This document shows positions 12,181 through 23,000 of a stretch of DNA of 64,000 nucleotides, one piece after another. The stretch comes from Centrapalus pauciflorus (lineage: Eukaryota > Streptophyta > Magnoliopsida > Asterales > Asteraceae): positions 1 through 64,000 of the forward strand of contig JAANYP010004399.1 of NCBI GenBank assembly GCA_020465985.1, given 5' to 3'. The notes beneath the pieces are model-generated. The model worked only from the letters and a program-made list of their open reading frames with translations. It had not been told where the DNA came from and made no database searches. The first letter of the stretch is position 1. Each line of letters opens with the position of its first letter. The position numbers were made by a program, and so were the translations under genes.

Positions 12181-15057
12181 TTAGTTATCACGGGGAACCC
12201 AAGCCATGACTGACTTGGTAATACCATTCTCGTCCACATACGTGAACTCTTTCAAGTACCCATCTCGCCGTTCAGGTGACTTGGGTCTTTGAACTGAATT
12301 CTGTTGTGGTGCCGAGTGATTTAGATTCACTCTTTGCCTTTGAGTAGGCATTTGTTGTGGTGCTCTAGAATAACTCTTATTGTACTGCATTTCAGACTGT
12401 GATCCCTGAGCTCTTACCGGAACATTATGTCTAACGGGAGTATGTGACCTAACTGGAGTGTGTGACCTGCTAGGAGTTGTGCTCCTATAGACTTGTTGAG
12501 GTGCTGACCTAGATTGATTAATGACACGATTTGGTGAATTTGTCCTAACCACTTCTTTTGGTCCAACCTTAACCGGTGTTTGTTTCACAACAGGTTTTGG
12601 TGCGGCCTGCACAGTTTTCTCGGTACTCTGAGAACTACTCGTGCTCGCCACACTTGTCGAGGGCTTAACAGGTGTTGGGTTCACTGTCTTAGGGGTAACA
12701 TCTGCTTTCCTATTTGGACATTGAGAAGCAACATGCCCTTTCTCGTGACATCTAAAGCAAGACATCTTATCCATGGACTTTTTGGTTGGTCCCTTAGATC
12801 TAGGTGTCTCACTAGTGTCTACATCCTTTGGTACATCTACAGTGTCTGTCTCTTCAACCTGGTCAGCCCATGAAATTTTCTGTTTTCCTGCAGGTTTTTC
12901 ACTGGAGGAAGACACAAACTTCACTTTCTTGACCTTGACGGTTGAGTCAGTCACCTTAGGTGTATTTTCAACTGTAGGCTCAGGTGTCGGTTCAGGTAGG
13001 TCCTCTAAGTCTACTGAGTTGTCAGTTTTCTCCTGAGGCTGAGGCACATAGTTTGCATTGAAAGGTGGAGGAATTTCATGAAAACCTAGGCCTACAGGCT
13101 TCTTAGATTGTCTTTGGGCATCTAAGACTTTTCCTAGGTTTAGGCTCGAATTCCTAAACTTTTCCAGCTTGCTATTTGCCTCTGCTACCTTAACCTTGGT
13201 CTCGGCTAGCTCTATGTCCTTATCTTTCAGACTTTTGGTCAAGGCCTCTACGTGCTCATACATAAGCTCTATCCTAACACACTGCTCACTCAGTTTGTCT
13301 TTTAGAACTATTACGTCTTGAGCATCAGCCTTAAGCTTTTCCTTTAAATCTTGTTTTATATCATTTAGGCTAGCGTTTTCAATTTTTAAATTTTCATTTT
13401 GAGCAGCTATGGTCTTATGTGAGTCTAAAACTAGATTTAACCTATCGTTAGAACTAACACATAAAGCACATAATTCACGAAATAGAGAATAAGAAAGACT
13501 AACCGTAGAGTTATCAGATTCCACGTTGGCCATCTGAGCAGCAAACTCCAGCACTATCTGATCATTCGCCTTCTCTACCCACATCGGACTGCTGTCCCGT
13601 GTGGTCTGCTCATCCACATCACAACCATTCTCCGTAACTTCAGCCATGAAGGCTCTAGCATTGGACTCAGGATGTGAACTCCAGTCATAGGTACCATCTA
13701 GCTGTCTGTCAGAAGTGACATTGGATATTAGACCCGCTAGATTGGCTTGACCAGATGAAGAACTCGGAAGGTATCTCTGTTGGGACTGATTTTGGTACTG
13801 TCCTTGATGCTGACTCTGTCCTTGGTATGTTTCTACCTTCGGTCTTTGACACTCCCTGGCGAAGTGTCCCAATCGCTGACAGTTGTAGCATTTGACCTTA
13901 GACTTATCAAACCCGATTCCCTTGTTATTCATCTGCAAATTCCTTCCAGTTCTCTTAATGAATCTTTTAACCCTCTGGGTCACCATGGCCAGTTGCCATT
14001 TAAGATCCATTTCCTCTAAGTCATCAGGGTCGACCTGATCGTAATCTTCATCCCAAAGAGCCGGATCATTGATCTTCCCTTGAACACAATTTCCATAAGC
14101 GGCCACAAACGAAGCAAGTAGATTCAGATGGTCTTCCGCTGACTTTGCGCTCATCGGCATCTTCGAATAGCTCTGACTTGTCGGTGCCTGATGGACTTGA
14201 GGTTGCGGTTCTTCCGATCTTCCTAACCCTAAGAACGCGCGATTCAGTGAGTCTTCGGACTCTGGTGGCGATGACGTTTCTCCGGTGAAAAACGCTGTAG
14301 CACTCTTTGGTTCACCTGTCACTGATGATTTAGACGTCTTTCCAAAATACATAGCTGGATTCTGGACTTGCTCGTAATCAGTCTCAGCCTTAGTCATTTC
14401 GAAGTGATATGCCCTCAACGTTCCCACAATGTCATCAAGTGATTGAGCATAATATTTGTCTTCATTAAGCTTAATCATTGCCACGTACATAGCCCATTTG
14501 GCTGGTAGGGCATCAAGAAGCTTGTTGTTCTTGTCCGTGTCCGAATACTCAATGCCATGACTTTCAAGTTCCGTTATCAGATGATAGAACCTTGTGATAA
14601 TATCATCCAACTGTTCATCCTTAATAGCCTTGAAAATCGCAAACTGTTGAGTCAACAGCTCTGTACGCTTTCTACGCACCCGAGGATTACCCTCACACCT
14701 TTTCTGGAGAGACTCCCAAAGTTCCTTCGACGTCCTTTGAGTCCGAAATGTGTGCAAGATATCTTGAGGTAAAGCCATACGGATAATTGAGAAAGCCTTG
14801 TTTTCAGCTTCAAATAGTTTCTTGTCATCCTCTTTCATCATCTGGTATGACAAGACCTTTTGACGGCCTTCAACTTCAGATACTGGTGGAATGTACCCTT
14901 CATCTATGCACACCCACATGCGCATATCGTTGAATCGTACAAAATCCGTAAATCTGTCCTTCCACCAGTAATAGTCCTCAACTTTCATCAGCTTTGGCGG
15001 TGCATTTGCCTTCCCAACTTCATGATCCATCTCAAGGAATTTCTGAAGGTTTGACAT
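12181..15057 (-). CDS. gag: Element B Gag, full-length (958 aa), two CCHC knuckles
   Basis: Structural nucleocapsid precursor, and the only large intact gene in the window. ATG at 15057-15055, TAA at 12181-12183. Residues 1 to about 260 are the usual Copia gag domain (opening MSNLQKFLEMDHEV). The first CCHC knuckle is at about residues 390-403 (CYNCQRLGHFAREC). A predicted coiled coil lies at about 520-650. The second knuckle is at about 767-780 (CFRCHEKGHVASQC), followed by a basic Ser/Pro/Gln-rich tail. Two knuckles about 375 residues apart make it much longer than typical Copia gag. It ends with WVPRDN, matching the WVPK end of the C and D gags. Pol follows in the same frame after the single stop. 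Confidence 0.9.
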   Translation of the reverse strand: MSNLQKFLEMDHEVGKANAPPKLMKVEDYYWWKDRFTDFVRFNDMRMWVCIDEGYIPPVSEVEGRQKVLSYQMMKEDDKKLFEAENKAFSIIRMALPQDILHTFRTQRTSKELWESLQKRCEGNPRVRRKRTELLTQQFAIFKAIKDEQLDDIITRFYHLITELESHGIEYSDTDKNNKLLDALPAKWAMYVAMIKLNEDKYYAQSLDDIVGTLRAYHFEMTKAETDYEQVQNPAMYFGKTSKSSVTGEPKSATAFFTGETSSPPESEDSLNRAFLGLGRSEEPQPQVHQAPTSQSYSKMPMSAKSAEDHLNLLASFVAAYGNCVQGKINDPALWDEDYDQVDPDDLEEMDLKWQLAMVTQRVKRFIKRTGRNLQMNNKGIGFDKSKVKCYNCQRLGHFARECQRPKVETYQGQSQHQGQYQNQSQQRYLPSSSSGQANLAGLISNVTSDRQLDGTYDWSSHPESNARAFMAEVTENGCDVDEQTTRDSSPMWVEKANDQIVLEFAAQMANVESDNSTVSLSYSLFRELCALCVSSNDRLNLVLDSHKTIAAQNENLKIENASLNDIKQDLKEKLKADAQDVIVLKDKLSEQCVRIELMYEHVEALTKSLKDKDIELAETKVKVAEANSKLEKFRNSSLNLGKVLDAQRQSKKPVGLGFHEIPPPFNANYVPQPQEKTDNSVDLEDLPEPTPEPTVENTPKVTDSTVKVKKVKFVSSSSEKPAGKQKISWADQVEETDTVDVPKDVDTSETPRSKGPTKKSMDKMSCFRCHEKGHVASQCPNRKADVTPKTVNPTPVKPSTSVASTSSSQSTEKTVQAAPKPVVKQTPVKVGPKEVVRTNSPNRVINQSRSAPQQVYRSTTPSRSHTPVRSHTPVRHNVPVRAQGSQSEMQYNKSYSRAPQQMPTQRQRVNLNHSAPQQNSVQRPKSPERRDGYLKEFTYVDENGITKSVMAWVPRDN

Positions 15058-15754
15058 CTTTTCTGAAAGAAATTGAATTTTAACTTAATTAATTTAATTC
15101 TAAACTGACTTAGATTAACTTATTCGAATCTAGATAGATTCGAAACTAATTAATATTAAATCTTTTGAAATTAAATTCGATTAAGTCTTAAGAGTCAATT
15201 AGATTCGAAATAATGTCAGATTCGAACAATTCCTTAGATTCGAAGTTATGTCAGATTCGAAGAACTACGTAGATTCGAAGATACTTAGAATCGAAGGCAC
15301 AGCAGACTTGAAAATCAGCAGATTCGAAACACTAGATTCGAAATAATACTAGATTCGAAATAAACGCGACACTAAACTAGACTCGAGATCCTATTCGAAT
15401 GAAGCAACAGATTCGAAACAAAGTAGAGTCGAAACTCACTGAAATTGACTCGAAAGGAGCGTATTTAGGTTAGACTCGAAAATAAAGTAAAACCCTAATT
15501 ACCGCTATAGATTCGAGCGCCGCAAACTCGAAAAAACGGCTAACACGTTGATTTTTTGACGTTTACAGATTAAACAACTATTTTTCAAACGAAAAATAGT
15601 GATTTCGATCAAAAACGTGAAAAACAACAAAGTGTTTCCCGAATATGAATTTGCTAAGCTCAAAAACACGTTATTGAGAGCAAAACCGTCCAACTAGCGT
15701 CAAGAAACCTAGAATGTATCTGATGAACACGAAGAACACCAAGAACACTCCGTT
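15058..15754 (-). other. Element B leader with TTCGAA motif array
   Basis: Untranslated region between the PBS and gag. Bases 15120-15510 carry many AGATTCGAA-type motifs, the same lexicon as 4930-5530 and the LTRs. No gene. Confidence 0.75.
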
Positions 15755-15766
15755 GCTCTGATACCA
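15755..15766 (-). promoter_or_regulatory. Element B primer-binding site
   Basis: TGGTATCAGAGC on the - strand, complementary to the 3' end of plant initiator tRNA-Met, two bases inside the LTR end. Confidence 0.9.
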
Positions 15767-15768
15767 CT

Positions 15769-16312
15769 TGTAAGGTCTACTACTGCAAGATCTATCTAGA
15801 CGCGGATCCGTGAACGAGTGCGGAATCCTCGTTGACGGTTAGACGGACAACTCTCAACCAACGGAAACACGGAGACTATTAGACGCTGAACGAACGACAC
15901 ACGAACGATCCTACGTACTAATTCTCTCCGAAACGGCACTCACCTAGCTAATAAACTCGAGATCGCCTCTTGCTTAATTCCTCACGAATTCTGCCAAAAG
16001 GTCTCTTAATGATTCGAGTCTATCCCTAATTATAGACCCTGATTCGAGTCTGTTGTGGGCCAATCTCGAATCTGGCCCAAGGCCCATTCGAGTCTGTCCA
16101 TATTGACAGTCTCGAATCTAGCCCATTCGAATCTAAGGCTAGACTCGAATCTATCACAGATTCGAATCCCAAGCCTTAAACAATTCGAATCTATGGCTAC
16201 ATTCGAATCTATCACAGATTCGAATGCCAAGCCTTGTATTCTAAAATCACCTAAGAACTTGTCTTATCAATAACAAAACTAGACTGCTGTCGTCATACTG
16301 AATGTACCAACA
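15769..16312 (-). repeat. Element B 5' LTR (544 bp)
   Basis: On + it runs TGTAAGGTC...GTACCAACA, between the PBS and the target duplication at 16313-16317. It contains dense TTCGAATCT repeats and a TATAATTA-like box near 16030 that is present in all three B LTRs. Confidence 0.9.
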
Positions 16313-17284
16313 TTCGGATGGGTAGCAATTCGGACAAGGGCCGAATTCGGATGAACACTTGGTTCGGACAGGGCAGGGACCTAGTTCGGATGAGTTAAGC
16401 TGGATGAACCGAATTCGGATGAACCAGATTCGGATGAACAGTAGGTAGTTCGGATGACAGTGTATATTTCGGATGGGTGAAAGAACCGAATTCGGATGGT
16501 CTGGATTCGGGTGAACAGTGTGTATTTCGGACAAACACTTAGGAATATTTCCAGGAAGGGGGACCGAATTCGGATGGTTCGGATTGGTCCGAAATGGAAA
16601 TGATCCGAAATGAGAATTTAAATTAAGGCACAAGTCAAAATATGAAGATGAACATGCCTGATCTGGACTTCGGATGGTTCGAAGTTCGGATGAGACCTAA
16701 ACAGGGTCCGAAATGGCAATAATATGGTCCGAAGTACACCTAAATGTGGTCCGAAATCGACCGAAATGAGGTCCGAACTAGGGTTGTAAATGGTCCAAAA
16801 ATTGGTCCGAATTGGGGTCCTAGATGGTCCGAAATGGGGTCCGAAAAGCTACAGTACAGTCCGAATTACAGCAGGTTTTTAACAGATATTCAAATTTCAG
16901 AACAGTTCAGACTTCGATTTTAGCAGATTTAAGGCCTAAAATTGTTTCTAAATGATTGGGAAACTATTTTAAACACTTTTTGTGTTTTAAAATATACCAA
17001 AACACTTAAAAATCAGTAAAAAACGAGCAAAAACCCAGTAAAACCCATATTTTTAAAAGTTTTAAAAACAGCCGATTAAGGATGATTGTGATGGAAAGAT
17101 TGAACCTAATAAGTTCTAAATCAGTAGAACATGATAATATAATGATTATAAAGAAATAACAACGCAAAAACAGCAGAAAACAGAAGATTAAATGGGTCTA
17201 ACCGAAAAAATGACGAAGAACTCGAAGAAGATGAAGAAAACCCAGCAGAATCCGATTGATGTGAAGTTGAAATCCACCTTTTTA
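16313..17284 (-). other. Element A leader, right piece, with CCGAATTCGG array
   Basis: Continuation of A's leader after B. Bases 16313-16860 are packed with ATTCGGATG, CCGAATTCGG and GGTCCGAAATG motifs; 16860-17284 is AT-rich. It matches D's leader at 44480-45470. No gene. Confidence 0.8.
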
Positions 17285-17296
17285 GCTCTGATACCA
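17285..17296 (-). promoter_or_regulatory. Element A primer-binding site
   Basis: TGGTATCAGAGC on the - strand, two bases from the LTR end; initiator tRNA-Met type. Confidence 0.9.
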
Positions 17297-17298
17297 AT

Positions 17299-17640
17299 TG
17301 TTGTAATTACTCCCAGTAATAATCAGCACATGATTGTTTCTTTTATCAAACACAAAAAGAATAATACTCAATAATTGTGTAATGATCAAGAGACAAAGAG
17401 AATGTTTGAGAGAACACAAAAGTGGCGGCTGGATTGTAATTGTGAATATTCAACCGTGTCATTCAATACAACCCTAGGAGCCTATTTCTAGGCTCCTTTA
17501 ATTAACTTTGGAACATTGTCACATTTGGTCCCTTGACTTTTACATAGACATAAAATACAAAGGAAATAAATACAAGTCTAAACAATAAGTAAATAATTAT
17601 TACAAAATAAGTCCACATGATCGATATTAAATATCTAACA
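17299..17640 (-). repeat. Element A 5' LTR (342 bp)
   Basis: TG...CA LTR, reading TGTTAGATATTT... on the - strand. Very similar to D's LTR at 45491-45833 and more distantly to C's LTR. It holds a strong hairpin at 17477-17496 (arms GGAGCCTA/TAGGCTCC). It joins satellite DNA exactly at 17641. Its partner LTR is outside the window. Confidence 0.85.
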
Positions 17641-18624
17641 GGCTATCATTAAAAATTATTCGTACTCACTACGACACACTAATATATGCATTCTTAAAGG
17701 CATAAAAAATTATAAAGTTTAAATTACGAGAACTCGTATACGTGTTTTCTTCATTAACAACGAATCATAAACTTTGTAACGTATTTAAAACAATTACAAA
17801 TGTACACAAAATTATCTATAGGAACGTGTATAAAATAAATAGTAATTTAAAATCAAATTTTATGTATTTAATTACATAATTGATATTGTTACTCGCCATT
17901 TTAGGCTTTTTAACCCGAAAATAATGAAAAGAAACAAAATTTCGTCGCAAATCCCTCACAAAATTTATCAATTTGCGATAGATTTGCGACGGACCTAAAC
18001 CTGTTATTTTTTTTAAAAAAAAACAGGCTATCATTAAAAATTTCGCGTACTCACTACGACACACTGATATATGCATTCTTAAAGGCATAAAAAATTTTAA
18101 AATTTAAAATACGAGAACTCGTATACGTGTTTCTTCATTAACAACGAATCATAAACTTTGTAACGTATATAAAACAAATACAAATGTACACGAACGTATC
18201 TATAGGCAAGTGTATAAAATAAATACTTATTCAAAATCAAATTTTATATATTCAATTACATAATTGATATTCTTACTCGCTATTTTAGGCTTTTTGAACT
18301 GAAAATAATAAAAAGAAACAAAATTCCATCGCAAATCGCTCACAAAATTGAACAATTTGCGATAGATTTGTGACGGAGCTAAACTTATTATTTTTCTAAA
18401 AAAAACCGGCTATCATTAAAAATAACGCGTACTAACTATGACACAATAATTTTTGCATTCTTAAAGGCATAAAAAAATTAAAATTTGAAATACGAGAACT
18501 CGTATACGTGTTTCTTCATTAACAACGAATCATTATCTTTGTAACGTATATAAAACAAATACAAATTTACACGAACCTATCTATAGGCACGTGTATAAAA
18601 CAAATACTTATTCAAAATCAAGTT
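17641..18624. repeat. Satellite-like tandem repeat, about 380-bp unit, block 1
   Basis: About 2.6 units. The landmark ATGCATTCTTAAAGGCATA recurs at intervals of about 385 and 382 bp. Each unit has an ACGAGAACTCGTATACGTG palindromic stretch and a GTCGCAAAT...ATTTGCGAC hairpin. No ORF is supported. Element C inserted at 18625; 18620-18624 is its target site AAGTT. Confidence 0.9.
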
Positions 18625-18970
18625 TGTTAGATTTATTATTTCGATCATAGGAGTTGTTTTGTAATAATTATTATCCTTGTATTTTGTCTTGTATTTAATT
18701 TCCATGTAATTTATGTTTATGTCATAGTCTAGGGGCCAAATGTGCCAATGTGTAAGACTTAATTAAATGGAGCTATTATAGCTCCTAGGGTTTGCTTTTG
18801 AATTACACGGTTGACAATATTGAAAAGAATTACAGCCGCCGCTATTCATTTACTCTCAACATTCATATTGTCTCTTCTTCATCATTTCACATTTATTGAG
18901 CTTGTTTCTTCATGTGTATGATAAGAAAATCATCAAGGTGCTGAAAACATTACGGGAATACATTATTACA
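18625..18970 (+). repeat. Element C 5' LTR (346 bp)
   Basis: TGTTAGATTT...ATTATTACA. It contains a hairpin at 18769-18785 (GGAGCTA/TAGCTCC) at the place where A and D have GGAGCCTA/TAGGCTCC. I see no strong TATA box. Confidence 0.95.
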
Positions 18971-18972
18971 AT

Positions 18973-18984
18973 TGGTATCAGAGC
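18973..18984 (+). promoter_or_regulatory. Element C primer-binding site
   Basis: TGGTATCAGAGC, initiator tRNA-Met type, two bases after the LTR. Confidence 0.95.
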
Positions 18985-20028
18985 TCAGAGGGGTGGATTT
19001 AAACTGATTCATACGGATTCTGCTGGGTTTTCGTGAGTGTTCTTCGTGTTCTTCCATTCCATTCGGTTAGATCTTCATTTTCCTTTGTTTTTTCGTGTTT
19101 CATGTGTTATAATGGTCATATAAACACCACATTATTATTCTCTACTGATTTTAAGCTCCTTTAGTTCCATATCTTTGTTAAAATCATCAAGAATCAGCCA
19201 TCTTTAAGTTTGAAAATATGGGTTGTTTAAGTGGGTTTTTAACTTGTTCATGCTGTTTTTAAGTGTTTTTTAGGTTATTTTAAATCACCAAAATTGTTTA
19301 AAATAGTTTTATTTAGAACTGTTTTTAGGCTTTAAAACTGATAAAAATCGAATTCTTCTCAGTTCTGCCTTAGAAATCGTAAAAAACCTGTTGTATTTCA
19401 GATCACTACTGTAGCATTTCGGACCACCTAGGCACCAATTTCGGACCACCCATCACCCTAATTCGGCCCTCATTTCGGTCCAATTCGGACCATACTTATG
19501 TGAATTTCGGACCCCCCTTAAGCCTATTTCGGACCACAATTCGGTCCCATCCGGACTTCGGACCATCCGAAGTTCAGATCAGGCTTTCCATTCTTCATTG
19601 TTGGGACTTGTACTTAAATTTTTCCAATTTCGGACCACCCATTTCGGTCCATCCGAATTCGGCCCTTCCACTGTTCATCCGAATTCGGTTCATCCGAATT
19701 CGGCCTCTTAGGTCCATCCGAAATTAGGTTCAACCGAACTTGGTCCCCAACCGTATTACTGTTCATCCGAATTAGGACCCCTTCCGAACTTGAACCTCAT
19801 CCGAACCATAGCCATCCGAATTACTGTTCATACATCCAAAATCAATCCATCCATCCGAAATCAACCCATCCGAAATCACCCAATCCGAATTCGGTTCCCT
19901 CATCCGAAACACTGTTCATCCGAAGTCACACCATCCGAATTCAGAACCTTCTGTTTTCAGTCCAACCCATCCGTGTCTAGTTTCCACCTCTAAGATCTTC
20001 ATATTCTTAATCAGCACCCATCATCATA
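18985..20028 (+). other. Element C leader with CCGAATTCGG array
   Basis: No gene. Bases 19400-19990 hold dense ATCCGAATTCGG and TTTCGGACC motifs; 18985-19390 is plain AT-rich leader. The ORF-like stretches here are repeat translations. Confidence 0.8.
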
Positions 20029-23000
20029 ATGTCTCGCGAAGCTCTAGTACTTGTATCTGAGAACAGACCACCAGTTCTCTATCCCGATGAGTACGAACAA
20101 TGGAAATCCCGGTTCCTTAAGTTCGTTGGAATGCAACCTCTCGGGAACTTGATGCTTCAGTCTATATCCGAAGGACCCTTAATCTACTATCGAGAGATAG
20201 CCGCCAGACCTGAGGCTGACCCCCCTGTCCAAGCCTCTAAAGTTGAAAGAGAACCGACAAATGACGCCGAGAGAGACCGACAGCACGCTGACAAGAGGGC
20301 AGAATATCTGATTTATCAAGCCCTCCCCAAAGATATTCTGGTCGGTGTAGACAGTAAAATGTCTGCAAAAGAAATGTGGGACGAGCTGGAAGTCCAAATG
20401 CTGGGGGCAGATCTCGATGATCGTGCCAAAATAGAGGAGGCAAAGGCAAAGTTTACGGAATTCCGCGCCAAAGACGGGGAATCTCTGCAAGCCACATTCA
20501 CCAGGTTCTGTGCAGTCCTTAACGAGTTGAACAAACTGCACATCAAGAAGGATAGGGATGATATAAATATCCAATTCTTTGCCGCCTTAGCCCCCGACTG
20601 GCAGCTTGCATGTCGGGCCACGAAAAGAGTCCTGAATATTCCTGAGGTATCAATTAATGTCGTCTATAAGGAGCTCAAGAAATATCAAGGGGATGTGGAT
20701 CAACAGAAGCTGATGGCAAATCAATTGGCCTCTCTACTGCTATCAGCCAACACAGAGTTGAAACCGAATGATTCGCTAGCCTTGATCACCAACACGCAGA
20801 TTCCGACACCATCCTTTGCTCCTGGTTCTTCGTCGTCTTAGTACAGGTATGCTTCTCCTCCGCGTGAGGTCTATGATGAGGAGGAAGCTTCGATACAGGA
20901 ACAGATAGCCTTGTGGACCAACCGTCTCCAACAGCGACGGTTCTCCCACAAGACTAACAACCAACTCTGTTATGACACCGGTCCACGGAGGTACTCAGAT
21001 GATAGAAGAGATGACCGACGAGATGACTTTCGAAGGGATGAATACCGAAGGGATGATAGGGATGATCACCGATATGACGATAGACGCGACTATCGAGATG
21101 ATCGCCGTTATGAAAGGCGAGATGATAGGCGTGATGATCGCAGGGATGACAGGTGGGACGATCGAAGGGATGACCGTCGGGATGACCGGATGACCGCAGG
21201 GAAGAGAGACGAGAGCCCGAAAGAAGGGACAGGAGGCGTGATGACAGCCGAGAGCATCGCCGGGCAGATAAGAGGCCGGCGGAAAGAAGAGAGGACAGGC
21301 CAAGAGCAGAAGAGCCAAAGGCCGCAGATGAACGTCTCTGCTACAAATGTGGCAAACCGGGCCACTTTGCTAGGGAATGCAAGAACAATTTCGACAGAGA
21401 CGGTGCGTACTACGAGAGAAAGCTCGAGGCAGACAAAAAGAGAACGGATGCATTAGCCCTCGTCGCCCAGGAAGACTACTGGGATGCTGAAGATTCTGAA
21501 GACGAGGATGACAAGGGCAAGAATTGCTACATGGTTGATCGTATGGGGTTGGAGACATGTGCTGATTTCACTGCTGATAATCCAGATCATGCTGCTGAGG
21601 GGGAGACAATGAAAAATCCACCAGCATGTCTGATGGCTACAACCAACGATCCCGAATGCTCCACATCCGGTTCTGAGTCCAATGAGGTATATTCCTGTTA
21701 CATTCCTGCACATGTAAATAAATTATTTGTAGATAATGAATGTACACTGCACACACAAATACTTGATCTACAAGATAGATTAAATGCTGAAACTGCAAGG
21801 TGTGTACAGGCTGAACATCAAGCTCATATTCTGAAAGAATCATCTGAATTATATCATTCAAAGTGGTTAACTAATCATAATGTTATAAAACAGATGTTGA
21901 TAGAAAAAGTATATGTTCAGGATAGGAATATATACCTTGAATCTTGCATGGAAACGCTTTCAAAAGATAAACTCTCTTTAAAAGAAGAAATTTATGTTCT
22001 TACAAAACAATTAGATGTGGTAAATATGGAAAATATAGATAGTTTAGAAAAATACAAAATGATTGAAGAAGAAAGGATAAGTTTGTACTCAAGAATAAAG
22101 ACCCTTGACGATGCATTTTTGAAAAGGGGTCAAACAGAACAAACTATCCATTTAAATCAGCCCAAAGAAACTAGGTTTTACCATTCTAAACAAGGAATTG
22201 GTTTTAAAAATCCTAAATACTTGGAAAAAGCACAAAATGTTTTACCTGTATTTTATGACATGAACTATATGGGAGCCGATCTTAAATCTTTCTTTTTTGA
22301 GTCATCAAAAGAAGTTTTAAACCAAGAAAATGAGAAACGTGTTGCTCGTAAAGATAAAGAAATTTCTTTTCAATATGAAGAACTTAACGAGAGTTATTCT
22401 TCTAGAGTACCCACTTTAGAGGAAGATCTCTTGTCAACTTATTCAGAAGCAGAATTGAAAACTGAAACCGTAAAATCAACTCCTCAACTTTATATTCCTG
22501 CCAAAGTTCTTCAACAACAAATCACTGTTTTAGAAAAGGAATTAAAGTCGTCTCAAGAGAAGGCACTTGATCTTCAAGATGCTCTTCTTAAGAGAGAAGA
22601 AGAATTGGTAAATCAATCTTTTCAACAATCTGTGGAAGTTACTGTCTACAGAGAAAATTTTGAAATGGTTTCACAAAAATTGAAAGATCTTTCAAAAGAA
22701 CGAACACTTTCTCATTCCATAAAAATTCCATGTGTGTCATCTGATAAAGGTAAGGCTAAAGCTGAATCTTCTTCTATCATTGTCAAAGGTGAGTGCTCAA
22801 AAGTTTTCAAAAATGAGGTTCCTCAAAAGACTCGGATTAAATCCAAGTCTTTTAAGAAACCCACTCACCACCAAAAAGAAAAGTCTGTCAAGTCTAAATC
22901 TTCCATGCTTACTGACTCTAATCGTTTTGTTCCTACAGATCATATAAGGAGAGTCCCAAAAACCACCATGTAGGATTTTACAAGTTTTTTTTTGTGAAGA

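Larger units (their letters stand above)
1040..16312 (-). mobile_element. Element B: composite Ty1/copia LTR retrotransposon nested in A
   Basis: A 15.3-kb insertion bounded by LTR ends TG...CA and a 5-bp target duplication TTCGG (1035-1039 and 16313-16317). In its own direction: 5' LTR 16312-15769, PBS, leader, gag, pol, degraded 3' region, PPT, inner LTR 6379-5846, spacer, env-like gene, PPT, outer LTR 1700-1040. The inner LTR is not expected in a normal element. The leader, gag and pol belong with the 5' LTR and inner LTR. The segment 1040-5845 is a second, independently diverged 3' end. Family: Copia, probably Sirevirus-like, from the initiator-Met PBS, two-knuckle gag and extra 3' ORF. 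Confidence 0.9.

Noticed and set aside
12160..12191. A 32-nt mini-intron GTGATAAC...GCAG at the B gag-pol border
   Set aside because: Too short for a plant intron, and its removal would put pol out of frame.
17641..18624. Calling the 380-bp repeat centromeric
   Set aside because: Unit length alone does not show this; only about 16 units are present and no centromere-specific element was identified.
20972..21365. Several long overlapping ORFs on both strands over the Arg/Asp repeat
   Set aside because: They are shadows of a low-complexity GAT/GAC/CGA repeat; only the frame leading into the zinc knuckle has homologues.
22981..22996. Poly-T run in gag (9 T in C, 8 T in D) as a programmed frameshift site
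   Set aside because: The two copies would need different shifts (-1 versus +1) to stay in frame, so ordinary homopolymer slippage explains it better.
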